A stretch of DNA of 27,996 nucleotides from Spirogloea muscicola (GCA_009602725.1 WELB01000028.1:933935-961930); one strand, 5' to 3'; counted from the first letter of the stretch, positions 1 through 12,040 are shown. Notes: generated by a model not told the origin, from the sequence alone. Numbers and translations: made by a program.

Positions 1-8
1 GGAAGGGT

Positions 9-22
9 GGGGGGGGGGGGGG
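9..22. repeat. Poly-G run at the left edge
   Basis: Fourteen consecutive G residues lie within a G-rich stretch at the very start of the window. It is probably intronic in the + strand gene that begins to be readable at base 94. Runs like this often cause sequencing errors, so its length should not be trusted. Confidence 0.8.
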
Positions 23-93
23 TGGTGATGCTGCCTCCTTTACTTGAGACAGCAAAAGCATGCACTCTGATGTGACACCTGCTTCTGATGCAG

Positions 94-2172
94 CTCTTCG
101 ATGCGCCCGCTGAGCACCCCCAAGAGATACAGCGCTACTCCAGAGCTTTGATAAACGGCACCAACGAGCTCCTCTGGTACAGTGCATACATCTGCTAAGT
201 AAAGTAGCAGTCTGATTTGTCCTAGTTAGAGGTTGATACTCCTGACCAACTCTGAGCTTGCATAAGCCCTCTGCAACATGAACACGAGGGAGTGTTGCTA
301 CCTGAGAGTGACTTGCCGTCCAACCCTTTTGATTGTATTGCCAGGATTGACCTGCAGAGCAATGTCTACATCTTCAAACCTCTTTATGAGGTCCCATATT
401 CATCCCCCTCTTGAGCCTCGATGTACTGGAATGTATCAAGCAAGCAACTCAGTATGCATGTCTGAGGCTGAGGACTGACGAGTTGCTATCTGCATGTGCT
501 TCACTTAGTCTGTGCCTGTAATTGTCATATCACAGCTTGCCTGACGGCATATGTGAAGATTGTGTCTCTTGAGCATTCTACGTGTATGCATATGCAGTAC
601 ATCCTCATGGAGGTGGTGCTCACAGCGTCGCGCTTCTCGAAGGTGTCGATGCAGGTACTCATTTTCATAAGCGCCATCAAGTGATGTTGTGTACAGGTGT
701 CAGTTTGGGCAGATTGATGTCACAAGAAGCAGCGGGCAAGTCTGGTCTTTGGTTTGGCTGTCTCATGCAACTGTGCAGTCTGTATGTTGTCTCTTGCATT
801 GAGCTTCTGCAGTCAGGCCTCACCATCTGCACAGGTATTGGCTGACTGTACAGGCTCGACGTGACATTGCAGCACTGGTGTGTCGTTTCTTCTTCTTCTA
901 CAAGCCAGGTCTGCAAGGCTTCCAGTTCAGCTGTATATTGTGCAGGCCAGCTGGGTTTGCTCAATTACAGCCGTTGCCTTGGATGTTGTAACAACACAAC
1001 CAGAAGTAGTTGCTCAACTGGCGAGTGTGTAGAAGCTGATCGTGACCTGCCATCAAACCCCACCAGTGCCAGCTTCTTGCTTACCAAGTCTTCTTTTGTA
1101 CTCAATGGCTAGTGCAGCGGAGGCACTGGACTATCTCTTGTCCCAATTCCCGCCTTCTTTGAGCTCAGCTTACTTTGGGGGACCGTCAGATATATTTGTT
1201 ACCGAGATCACAAATCAAGTATGCCCCCATCGGCTTAGTCCATTTTCCTACACTGTACAGCTAGCTGATAACATCCCTCAGACCTCTTAGTGTGTATTCT
1301 TGAAAGTTTTGGCAAAGTACTTCGGTGAGGGTACTGACACGATCATGCATCACAAGTGCACGGTGATCCTTCATCCGCTCCTTGACCAGGACTGAGTGGT
1401 ATGTAGCAGTTGCAAAAGATAAGGGTGGAGCCTGTGCTGTTGACGTACCTTCAGAAGACGCAAGCTTTGAAAGGTAGAAGACCGTGACGCTCAATGAGCA
1501 TGCCATTACTTCGTGCATACTTGACAAGTCAGAGCACTAAGTGCAAGAGGCAACCTTACGCTGTGCTAGTGAATGTATATACATGATCTCTTGTGGCAGG
1601 TGTGGAACTAAGAACAACAACAAGTATACGGCTGCAGTCTGCCCTGTATATGTTGACCTCACCTGGTGGTCCTCTGTTTCCTACTCGACCAGTCCGACAT
1701 GCAGCTTGGGCTACCCTTGACACCTTATACCCAGTACGTTGTCTGGAAGGAACTAACAGGGGCCTTTCCCAGCTTAATCACCAACAGCATCACTCTCACA
1801 GATACATTCGAACTTGCAGACTGTGAGATCATGAAGATCATGATCGTGAAGCATCCTGTCATCATTCCAAAGCAAAAGGAGGCTACCGCAAATGTCGATC
1901 ACAGGCCCTACACATGTAATTAGGTGAAGTGTCCGACAGAAGATAGATGTACTGTGCTCCTCACCATATTGCAACTGGTGCATTGCGTACCGCAGGTGGG
2001 CCGGCGGTTCCGTCACTTGATCAGCTTGGGCTTCAGGCTCCTGCATCCTTACTACTGGCCAGGCTCCTTCATGAATTTCTTCGTGGGCATGCTTGAGCAG
2101 GTCTACCATTGTATGCAGCGGACCATTCTGTGGCCCTTTGGCCGCCGAGCTTACCATAACATTCAACGATGA
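94..2172 (+). CDS. Unidentified multi-exon protein, 5' end outside the window
   Basis: Eight consecutive exons can be chained with agreeing phases: 94-176, 345-390, 598-654, 854-908, 1067-1218, 1410-1473, 1600-1733 and 1996-2100. Each is flanked by AG and GT. The joined product is about 230 residues, largely helical and hydrophobic, without an obvious catalytic motif. Recognisable pieces include NGTNELLWIDLQSNVYIF, LTASRFSKVSMQARRDIA, QKIRVEPVLLTYLQKTQA and RRFRHLISLGFRLLHPYYWP. The last exon may read on to a stop at 2170-2172 (model used here) or splice at 2100 into exons I could not place. I do not recognise the family. A VPS13-like lipid-transfer protein was considered, but its hallmark motifs are absent. 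The seven agreeing junctions argue that the gene is real; its ends and function are open. It converges with TELO2. Confidence 0.5.
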
Positions 2173-3511
2173 GAATTCTGTTCTTGATCGGTACCGCTTC
2201 TTGGCCAGCATTAGTCCATACCCATTTCTGCACGTCTCTGCAATTTGACTTCGAAGACTAGAGAGCTAGCTTATTGCTTCCGGTAATTCCGGTCTGGATT
2301 TTGCTTTCAGCTTCCGGTCTGCAAAGGCTTAAATGCTTCTGTGAGCCCTATCTCCAATATTTTCAATTGCAGACCAGGCTCACAAATTGGCCCGTGGGGC
2401 ATACTTGTGTATGGCTCGATACCTTTCCTTTCATTCTTCTATCAAACAGTCAGCTTGGCAGGCCAGTCCATTAGAAGAAATTACCAGCTCTCAGGGAATG
2501 TCACCAACAACTTCATCTAGATTGATCTGCACATATCTGACTCCCAGACGACTTTCGTCTTACTTAATGTAATCCAATAAGGTGTGTTGCATCATGTTTA
2601 TCAAATCCTACACAATTCCATCACAGACAGTGGTAGATGTGCTCCTTTTACCAAGTGTAGGTCAGTTCGTTCGAAAGCCTAAGAAAGAGAAGCTTGGGAA
2701 AAGCTTGGCACTAGCAATGTTCAGATTGTTAGTTGCCCCCTTGAGTAGCGGAGTTTTCGGGTTGTACAACGCTCACTGCGCATAGAGCACTCCTTACTGT
2801 GGCAATGTTTGCGACTAGCAACTTGCATGTGACGCTGTTGTCGGAGTGCCCACCCATTATGTCATGTATGTAAGCCAACCTCTGAGAGAGATCGTATACC
2901 ATTCACGCAGCCACCAAGCAAACTTTCTTGGCATCAAGTGGCTACCAAATAACAGAATACCTCTCATGGCATGCACACCGAATGCAGAAAGCAATATACT
3001 GCATCAATTGATGTCATTCAACTACACCAAGTCATCCCTGCGTAGGCCAGATGGTGGTGGAGACGTGCAGGCGGCATGCTTGTCCTTGCTGTCTACTACA
3101 ACCACCACCTACATATGAAGCAACACAGTGAAGGTGCTCGAGTTCAGGATGACATTGATAGAGGTACACAACGTCCTTTCTCTAAGTCTGGCACCGTTTG
3201 CAAGCTTTCAGCCGCGTCCCCTGCTCAAAAGAGGCAGGCTGCAAGGCGAAAGTGGACAATGCATCCCAAAGTAGTCTTTGGAGGGGAAAGACGCTTCCAG
3301 TAGAGGGCGCTGGCTGTGAGTGGCCAGCCCAGAAAAAGAATGAAGACAGTTCGAAGAGGCCAGAGAAAGTGCCAAAGCACAGTGTGCCTCAAGTGGTCAC
3401 GAGGCAATGAGTGACCCCTGTTTTTGCAGATGTGAACAAGTATCTGCCTAGAGACTACGAATTGAGAAATATTGAGAGCATTGCATTGCCCCTATACGTA
3501 CAAGCTGAGAG
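2173..3511. other. Region between the unidentified gene and TELO2, no gene assigned
   Basis: Only short reading frames occur here. A lysine-rich, then hydrophobic stretch at about 2662-2780 on + (KPKKEKLGKSLALAMF) and a helix-like frame at about 2374-2462 on + (ARGAYLCMARYLSFHSS) look protein-like. They could be further exons of the upstream gene, but neither joins in phase to the exon ending at 2100. The frame from 3433 to 3524 on + (NKYLPRDYELRNIESIALPL) is similar: protein-like but unconnected. It overlaps the last few TELO2 bases on the other strand. Confidence 0.4.
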
Positions 3512-6500
3512 CTACAAATGGACAGTCATATTCGGCTGCTGTGAAAGTCCAAGCTGGACACCAGCAAGCTGGCTGCTCAAGAATGAATTGCGGGGCAATT
3601 CCAAGCAAGCCAACGCCTTGCTGGCCAGCACACTGTGAAGTTGCAAGCACAGGGCCGCCATCTGGGACACCACAAGAGGTTGAGCAGATGAGTCGCTTGC
3701 GATTATCTCGCGACAGTCGTGGACATGCTTCGAAGTCCCTGCTTTGACATGGACAGACAAGACTACCCAGATCGACCATAAACTGCAAATACAACAAAGG
3801 ACAGCTGAAGAATGCCCTCAGCTTGAGGGATACGGATGTTCTACATGAGCATCAGGAGGCACTAAGAAAATATGCAAACCTCAGAGCAGGAGTCATCCTG
3901 GTCCGTGTCGACGATTGAGTGGGCCCAGTCCTTGACCCAGCTTAAGCAGTTCTCAAGACTGGACCCCTCAGTGCCCACCATGGCAGCTACAACAGCAGCC
4001 GGCGGTATTGCAGAGAGAGCTCGGGACGCTGCATAAGCAGCTGATCTCCTCACATACACCTCACAGTGGTGGCACACTCTCCTGCAACCAGGAACGCAGC
4101 GCATGCCAAGACCGCGAAATGCAAGCATGACTGCACAAGATTCTCACACATCATGAAGATGAATTGAAGCATTTTGTACACATCTGCTACGAGTGTTGAG
4201 AGAAGGTGCACATGTGCTGCTTATCAAGACCGGGTGTTGGCTGCTCACTCAGTCTTTATCAGCTCCAGCAGTGCGAGTGCCAGGGGCAGAGCCTCTGGCA
4301 GCTGCGAGACTCCTTCAACGCACTTGCCCAGCACCTGGAGCATCCTCCCAAGCAAGACAAAGTCTCGTCCCAGCATGTCGATGCCCTGCCGTCGCTTATC
4401 AAACTCGCGCATCATGGGCAGCATGAAGGCCGCCGCCAGGGGAGGGAAGGGCCTGCTCAGTGTTACGCTTCCACCTTGCGATCCAGAAGGACGAGCACCT
4501 TCGCAGCGCCGCCTGCTGAGCGACTTCCGGCCCCACCGCCTGCTGGTCCCTCGGAGTGCCGACCCTGCCGGCTCAACAAGATCAGTGCGACGCTCGAATC
4601 TGCGCTCGTAATTGAGTAACGACTCTCCACCATGGGCATAAGTGAGAGGGCTTGGCGCCTCCCTCCAGCCCTGCTCGAGAGTGCCTGGCCGATCCCAAGC
4701 ATGACTGCTCCGTGAGGACAAGGCAATCTCTGTGATGAGAGCTGGGCTATCCTGCATGTCATTTCGGACCGTCAGCTGCTGCTGCATTGTCAGCTCCGCC
4801 ACGGCATCTGCAGGCAAGAGCAAAGTGGGTGTCTTAAAAGCAGTCCAGCAGACTGTCCTAGTCCTCATGTGCATCCATCGCTCTTGCAATACTCCTGGCA
4901 AGGGCAGGCGCGCTAAACATGAGGTAATTGCGGAGATCCTCAATGACCACTTGTGAAAGCTCACCTTCCATGACATCCAAGATCAGCAGTCTTTGGCTCA
5001 AGTCCGCGTGGGGCGAATATAGCTGGCGAACCATGGTGGAGATTGTGGGCAAGGGGGAAAGTGAAAGTAGCAAAACGAGGCCTTTCCGCCGCTTGTCCTC
5101 GACCTCCTCCTCTTCTCCTTCAACTGCCACAGAGCTGCACACGGTGCGAGTACCAATGAAGCTCCAGTTCTTCTTACTCATACATCAGCAGTATGATTGA
5201 TACAGGAGAACGGAGTCACTGCAACATGCATGAATAGTCGCTGACTTGCCACATCAAACTCCGTCCACATTACCTGCTCTGAACGTGGATGAGAGCTTGC
5301 GCCAATTCGGGACTGAAATCGTCGAGCTCATCTGGCAACGCCCTCACCAGTGGCTCAACAGCACGTAGTGCCCTCTCCACCTGATACATGCAGAAGTCCC
5401 GAGCTCAACAAGCTGATATCTTGCCTGCGAACCACCCAACAAGAGCTATACTGTCTTCTCACACGACATTGGCAGTTGTTGCATAATAGCTCCTGATCAT
5501 GATCCTTCATAAACCCAAGACAGGCCCTCAGGTGGCACATTGCTGTACAAGAGGTCCAAAGGTTGGTAGAAATAAGTGGTCCTCACAGCCACAGGATCGT
5601 CCCCCTTCCGTAGCGCTGCTGCACAGGTCCTCAGCTGCCTGGGAAGCTTGTCATCCAAGTCCTCGTCATCTGCCAAGTTGTAGGCAACAAGCGACTCGTC
5701 GTCGCTGCTCCCTGCATCCTCCTGAGCATTGTTCAAAGTTTGCTTGTCTGATTGGCAGGAAGCAGCTTCCGCAGGTGAGTCCATGTTGTTGTCATTGTAG
5801 ACATTCTCGGGCTCCAACTCTTCAGCCTGTTTTACGGTCTCGTCGCCAAAGCCCAGCCAGTCGCCCTCCCAATTGCAGCCAGGATCGGAAGTCTCATCAG
5901 TCAGGCGGAGGGGGTTGGCTGGGTCCAGGACCATCGAGAAGGCCATTGCGACTTTCTCAGCTGTCTGCTGCACTTCTGGCAGGGGGCTCTCCAACCTGCC
6001 TGAATAGCAAATTGCACACTGTCAGTACACAATCACGTCATCTGAATAAGCAGGTCATGCCCTGCTGGTTGATGAATATGCTGACATCAGACAACAATTA
6101 AAGTGATGCATGCACTCCCACAGTCAAATTGCTGGCTCACCACTGACCCCTTGAAGCAGCCAGGCCAGAAGGCTGGGGGTAGCTTCTAGCTCTATCTTGG
6201 TCATAGCAGCCATGCATTTAGCAATGGCGGCACTCACAACTGAGAGGCCTTGAGTCAAGGTCACAGAGTAACAGAAGACGCAAACTAATATACGTGCTCA
6301 TATGATCGCAGTCGCATATTATCATTAATTCAGTGCAGTTCCAAATTCACAATCGCCACTGCATGGATACAGATTTGTTGCTTAAGAGGGGCAGAGCGGA
6401 TGAACTCATATGACGCCCACTGCTGCGTTAATCTTCCAATGGCGTCCGCCTGCAGGCCACCTCCCTCAGATCTCTCGCTGTCTTGAGGTAGAGGCTTTGC

Positions 6501-9012
6501 AGGTGGACGTGGTGGCGAGAGAACAGCGAATGGGAGAAAGAACTGCAGGCTTGTGATGGGGAGCTTTCCACTCAACAGCAGCTTCTCTGTCAGAAGCAAC
6601 CTGTAAGAGCCCAAGTAAGTCTAGGCTTCAGGGCTTAGAACCCAGAACCCTAGACGCAGTAACCCCCCGATATCCAAAGTAAAGCTGGTTAACAATCAGA
6701 GCTGGTGATACAGACGAAGTCCATGAGAGATGCACTCAGTCAATTGGTCGACTGAAGTGATAGTTATGCAAACTGATGTTGGCTTGATAAAGAAAGATAA
6801 TGAAGCAATAGGAAGAGATAAAGATGTATGAACGTGAAGAACAAGATGAAGCACAAAGACAATGTACCTCAATGGTGCATTTGTCCACAGCAAAACTCCA
6901 TACAGCTTAACCAACACCCTCCTGGCTGTTGGCAGCGGTAGACCCCGTTGAGATAGTTTGAAGATCAAGGATTCAGCAAGCTTGGTTGAGGCGAACGAGT
7001 CCTTGATGGCACACATGAGATAGTGACACAATCCCCCACTCAAGCTGTATTCTTCGTCGCTTGCAGGTTCAGTCTCCGTCCTGCTGAGATTCTCTTCAGC
7101 TATGCTGTCCTCGTCTCTGGCCAGAGTCATGTCCAGTATTCTTTCTGAAGCAAGGTCTGACAAGGTATGCGAGACCCAAATGCTTGTAAAATTTGTGAAT
7201 AATGACGGAATTTCCAGGACAAGTCAAAGGAGGTCAGAAGCGCACAACAAGGAGGTCATACTTTGAAGTGATGCAAGGAGAGGAATATAGCCAGAACTCT
7301 CAAAGAAGCACTTCTTGAACGAACCCCTTCCATAGTAATCATTTCTCAGCGCATGTCAAGCGGTGACTGACTTGGAACCTGCAGGCATCATCTTGGAGTC
7401 TGGGTAAGTACCTGCATGACCACGGCGGCAGACTCGGGCCAAGAATGCACCAGCAAATGCAAGCGTTATATCAAGCTTGTCATTCCCTTCTGCATTACAG
7501 CTACTGCATTTGTTGTCATCTGCTTCTTGTTTAGCTGTCCAATGTCCTTGTACAGCTTGAAGGACTTGAAAGATGGTTGAGTTGAAGAAGGCTCTGGAGC
7601 TGCGAAGTCAAGGTCTAGCAAGCACGCGCTGACGGCCTTGCAAATGTAAGGTCATCAATGTGAAGGGGATTAAGTCATCTCCATAGAACACAAGTACAAT
7701 ACAAGCAAGCTCAATCTCCAGTGCATGCTCATGAAGAGAGTCTCTCTGGCGGAGGATACACTGATTGCAGGCCAGCATCGGCTCGTGGTCTGACGCGGTC
7801 AGGCACAGAGGCAAGCAGCTGTGCCAGCGTCTCAACCCGCTTCAAGAGCCAGGAGGGAGCTCCTCCTCCTGGCTGCTCTGAGGCCCTAACAAGGCTTGTG
7901 GCCATAATCTGCGCCCCTTGCTGGCCGTCACACAGACAGAGGAGCAAGAGCCTGCCCGCAAACTAGGTAAACAATCAGCTGCCACTGAGGCAGCGCGGAG
8001 CCTACGTGCAAGACTCATGATGCACCTTGAGCAATCAAGATACAAAGAAGGCTCCAGCTGAAGCAGCTGAAATTTCAAGCATGCAGCCCAATGACAAGGC
8101 TATGAAGGCTATGAAAAGGCAATGCAACTTCGGGATTTGCTTGCCTTTCAGCATGCCTGCAGATTGCACCGTTCTGGCTGGCCAGGAAAGGCAAGAGAGA
8201 CTCCAAAGCAACGGCAGGCGGCGCAGCCAGGAAGAATGCACCCAGTAAGTCCAACGGGTCTGCAGAAAGGCTGCCGGCTGGCTTGCTTGGGTGGAGTAAC
8301 GTGATTGGTATAAGCTCCTCTTGCCATTTTGGCACAAAATCTGTGTAGCACATAAGTTGTAAGTGAGTACGACAGTGGGTGAAGTAAAGCTATTGAAATG
8401 ACACCACGGGCTCAATTCTGGGAACGGGCCGTAGCCATCAGACTTGGCAGGAGCACAGCCATGGCACGGCGACACAAAGAGTGGGATGCCATAGCGATCG
8501 ACCACACCGAGCAGAAGGATCGCGAGGGCATTGAAGAGGCCCTCCTGGAAGTAGGAGCTGCCGTCCACTCCAGCGGCAGCGGCAGCAGCGACTGCCTGAG
8601 AAGACCAGTGTACATCAGAACTTTGATGACAATTAGCTGAAAACTATGACCACACTGCAGACACAATCCAGGCGGTCTGCAAATGCCAATATCCGAAGCG
8701 TGGTGATGAACGACTTGCCTCGGCCAGGTAAGGCGCTGCATGGGCTGCCTGGCCTGCGAGAGCTGCAGGAGAGCCAGCACGGCGAGACAGATGAGCGGAA
8801 GCGAGGCGGCCACCGCCATCGCGGCTGCGCGGACGCCGCGGGGCGGGCTGAGGCGCTCCAGCCGCGGCAGCTGAGGCAGCGGCCGGGCTGGCTGNCCGCG
8901 CGGCCGCCGGCGCCACAGCTTCGTCGCACGCGCGGGCCAAGGCTCGCAACACGCCCCGCGCAGCGGCGTCGTGGCCGTCGTCGCCGCCGCGGCTGCCGAC
9001 GTTCGTCGCCAT
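3512..9012 (-). CDS. TELO2: TELO2/Tel2 homologue, PIKK-maturation co-chaperone
   Basis: Tel2 joins TTI1 and TTI2 in the TTT complex, which works with Hsp90 and R2TP to mature PI3K-like kinases such as TOR, ATM and ATR. Minus-strand exons, start to stop: 8719-9012, 8508-8595, 8129-8340, 8026-8066, 7762-7951, 7412-7599, 6868-7156, 6371-6600, 6141-6239, 5587-5999, 5274-5380, 4965-5134, 4249-4807, 3880-4081, 3512-3661. The product is about 1,077 residues. It matches animal TELO2 along its length: LLDFVPKWQEELIPITLLHP, VETLAQLLASVPDRV, QQWASYEFIRSAPLKQQ, the acidic linker with SDDESLVAYNLADDEDL near residue 645, SQRLLILDVM, and FDKRRQGIDMLGRDFVLLGR in the C-terminal domain near residue 920. All junctions agree in phase except exon 5 to 6, where a microexon or other donor is missing. 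Intron 1 appears to use a GC donor. The alanine-rich first exon contains an N at 8895, so the start is less certain than the rest. Confidence 0.9.
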
Positions 9013-10407
9013 GAGCCGCACACCTTGTGATGATATTGGCAGGAACACCACCTTACCCCTATCTCTACGTGCACTCAATTTCTACGTGCAGACTCGTGAA
9101 TACTGAGCGGGTCAACTTAGCAGCAGGTGATGTATATCTGCCGATGGGCTTGTCTTCTGTACTTGGCCACTCCATCGCTCAATACACATTTCATTTTTCT
9201 ATATCCGAATATAATACCTATACAAGCAGCCACTGTGGAGTGCCCAGGCTGCTTGCTACTTGGTAGGGATTGCCGTGACCATCCTCCATGGTCTGCACTT
9301 CGCAGCCGCCTAAGGACCTTCGTCCATTTTACTCGGCCTGTCCTGTCATAGCTCCTACCCCCCCTTTAGAAGAGCTTCTCTCTCTTGGTGAAGATGAAGT
9401 ACAATGTTATGAACAGTGTCTGCCATATTTGCAGGAAAATAGAATACAGCCAGTGCTTGAACGGAATAACAGGCCAATCTTGTAATGTCGATAACTAGTT
9501 AACAGACACTAGAGAGGATTGTGAGGTATGAGGTGATTGGCAGTGAAACTCCACATGGACAGGATGAGATACGCCTGGGCTTGAGCGGGTATGGGCAGCC
9601 TGCTGTTCAACGTGCTCTGCCAGCGTCCACAATCACCGTTCTCTGTCCCTGCTGTAAGTCCTCCTCACCAGATGCGATGCAACAATCGCATACCCATGCT
9701 TAACTGTCCATGGGCTGCAATACGAATTTTCAATACGAATCCAAGTACGCTCTTTCAGCTGCCATGACCTTATTTAAGAGAGTACAGATACAGAATCAGA
9801 TGTACAACCAACTTCCAACTCGGAACTGAACAGGTACACACTGGCAGGTATACAACTCCACATCGAAGGGCTTGACGTAAGACAACTTTCATTCCTCAGC
9901 TGTAGGCAGCAGAAAGCCAGGCGGCCATGCAGTCTTTGCAGCCATTATGGACCTGGTCTGCTTAAGGTAGCCCGTCAGCTGCTGTTCCAGGCACTGCTTT
10001 TGAGGATTCAGCCTAGTTCCTTCCTCCAGACAACAAAGAAGTCATTTCAATGGACATTATGCCAAAGCATGCAGCAAAAGCAGACATTGATCAGGCATTC
10101 CTGCCAAAAAGAGTTGAGACAATGCACAAATTGGGGGGAAAATTGCTGCCGACTTCCACTTCATACCCTGTCGGAAATCAACGACCTTCTGTGCTGTGCG
10201 CACTGTTTGACTTGTGCACATAGCATTTCTGGCAGTGGATTATTGAGGTATCAGTCTCTTGAAGGAAAGCTGAGCCTGTGCTTGTGCCCAGCCTTGACAA
10301 CCAACATGCCCAAGTTGCCTTCACCTGAGTCCATCCTGTTAGTACATGGTGTGCAAAAATTGAATACACGAGCTACAGCTGAACTCCTCACAAAGACCAC
10401 TCAAGAC
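9013..10407. other. Region between TELO2 and CURT1
   Basis: This interval should hold the TELO2 promoter (minus strand, next to 9012) and the 3' end of CURT1. It is AT-richer than the exons. Apart from the small frame at 9288-9485 I see nothing in it that looks like a gene. The 142-codon frame at 10000-10428 on + has ordinary non-coding composition and runs antisense into the CURT1 stop. Confidence 0.5.
9288..9485 (+). CDS. Possible small protein, 65 residues, unidentified
   Basis: A frame with a true ATG in a CCATGG context runs 65 codons to a TAA. Its second half (TPPLEELLSLGEDEVQCYEQ and following) has acidic and helical composition quite unlike the surrounding AT-rich DNA, which is the only reason to list it. 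It could be a short independent gene, a fragment of a decayed gene, or an exon of something not otherwise visible. No family is recognised. It would be transcribed divergently from TELO2, whose start lies 276 bp away. Confidence 0.22.
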   Translation: MVCTSQPPKDLRPFYSACPVIAPTPPLEELLSLGEDEVQCYEQCLPYLQENRIQPVLERNNRPIL

Positions 10408-11965
10408 TTAGTTGAAGAAGCTCCCTGAGCTGGCCTTCTCCTTGACATCCTGGATGTCAGACTCAATTGGCTTCGAGCTGCCAGTGACCTTGGTCTTGAT
10501 GTCCTTGAAGTCTGACTCAACATCCTGCTGTGCGCCAGTGATCTTGCCCTTGATCACCTCGATTTCCTCCAGCAGCTCCTTCCTGCTTGACTGCAGATTA
10601 CAGTGGCATACGAACTCAGCATGTGTTGGCCTGGCTACATGTGGCTCACATTGAAGTGCAATCACTGGCCAGTCTGTGGCAGGATGCAGGCTTGTAAATG
10701 CAGCCGGAGCTGCTGGATGCTTGCTGACCGGGCCACAATGTAAGAACGCCTCTTACCTTGAAGAGCAAGTACCGGTACACGAACCAACCCGTGTAGCCAA
10801 GGCCGACCAGCTCCAGGAGCTTAGGCAGCTGAGATTCATCGCAGATACACGCCAGTACTGTCAACTCAACATTAATACAGGTACTGCTCTGGTCACCCTG
10901 TCGGCCGCTCCGTCAAGCACAGAAGCAATGAAAGTAACAATCTGATTAATTCTATGGGATTGTGTGATTCAACCATTACCAGGGGCACAGAGTTCACAGC
11001 TCCCACAATGGTAGAAGAGAACCACAGGGCAACAAGAGCACCGCTGGCATAGGCAATCACAGCACCCTTGTTCTCGGTCTGCTCCCACTGTATATCGTCA
11101 AAGCCATTGAGAGCTCAGTCTAGCTTTTGCAAGAACACGAGGGAATTTGTGCTTCGAACAGCGAGTAACAAAGTTGCAGATGAAACCTACGAACCCTTCA
11201 AATATCATGTAAACTTTTACAGTAGCTTTCTGATACTGCTGATTGAGATATTCATGTAGTTAGTATTCACAACGAGTATCACACCTGCCATCAGATTGAC
11301 CTTGACAAGCCCGTACGTCTAAGTCCTTATAATGTATGAGCAGTGGCTCTGACGCTGTGTACAGAGCCATTGAATAGCGTCGCACAACCTACCCTCAGCT
11401 TCACGTCCTCAACGAACTTCTGAGTTTGAGCAGAGGCATCGGTGGTGGTCGAGTCGGGATTGTAACGGGCACGCACACTCAGGGGAGCATAGTGCTGGGC
11501 TGATTTCAGATGGTAAGGGAAGCTGTTAGAAAGATACCAATGTAGGCAGCCGAAAAAACTTTGACTAGCTCCTCATGGCGTACGAGCACACCATGGGTTA
11601 CAGTCCTGAAATGTGCTTGACCGCTGAAACTGACAATCAAGCTCAATGAGGCAGGGACATTCCGGTGATAGCCACCGCTGAGCTGAGCGGCAGACCTGAG
11701 CAAGTTCTGTGAGGATGCTTGGAAGCTACTCTTCATTTGTTGTGTCTTCCATGGTGCCAGGGCCAGGCCCAATGTTACATTCATAGCAGAAAGACGTCAG
11801 CAGCTCACCCTTGGGGCTGAAGCCGGCGGTGGCGAGGCGGCTACCAACAAAGCCGTTGCGAAGGGCAAGGGGCCTGGCAGCAGCCGTGCTGCGGGGGCGC
11901 GCAGCAACGGTGCCCGTGGGGAGGGCGGCCACGGACGCCGGCGAGAAGGTGGCGACGGCGGCCAT
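10408..11965 (-). CDS. CURT1: CURT1 thylakoid curvature protein (CAAD domain)
   Basis: CURT1 proteins insert into thylakoid membranes and oligomerise at grana margins, bending the membrane. Five minus-strand exons (11809-11965, 11393-11499, 10980-11087, 10757-10828, 10408-10590) join in phase into exactly 627 bp, giving 208 residues. Residues 1 to about 52 form an Ala/Arg/Ser-rich chloroplast transit peptide starting MAAVATFSPASVAALP. The CAAD domain follows: an N-terminal helix near 78-95, a first membrane segment about 97-120 (IAYASGALVALWFSSTIVG), and a second about 127-148 (LVGLGYTGWFVYRYLLFK). The amphipathic helix SSRKELLEEIEVIKGKI comes next. The tail from 154 to the end is built of three 18-residue repeats. 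The order of elements is that of plant CURT1. The ATG at 11965 is preferred over an upstream in-frame poly-alanine stretch because the transit peptide begins there. The upstream region carries two G-boxes. Confidence 0.94.
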
Positions 11966-12009
11966 GGCTGGCGGCGGAGAGGCGGCGGATCCCTTTGGCA
12001 GCTGCGGCT

Positions 12010-12010
<1 letters not shown>

Positions 12011-12040
<30 letters not shown>
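12011..12040. repeat. (GGC)10 trinucleotide repeat in the CURT1 leader
   Basis: Ten uninterrupted GGC units (GCC on the CURT1 strand) end 45 bp upstream of the CURT1 ATG, so they probably lie in the 5' leader or proximal promoter. If translation began further upstream, the run would encode poly-alanine. Confidence 0.85.

Noticed and set aside
94-2785. VPS13-like lipid-transfer protein for the leftmost gene
   Set aside because: A few short stretches recall VPS13 (for example QKIRVEPVLLTY), but the expected C-terminal signature is absent.
3880-4036. A + strand frame ending at 4036 (SSWSVSTIEWAQSLTQLKQ) that looks like a C-terminal exon
   Set aside because: It is exactly antisense to a TELO2 exon whose protein aligns well with the animal family and whose splice phases agree on both sides.
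10000-10428. A 142-codon + strand frame before and over the CURT1 stop
   Set aside because: Its residue composition resembles random translation, it has no recognisable motif, and it overlaps the CURT1 last exon antisense.
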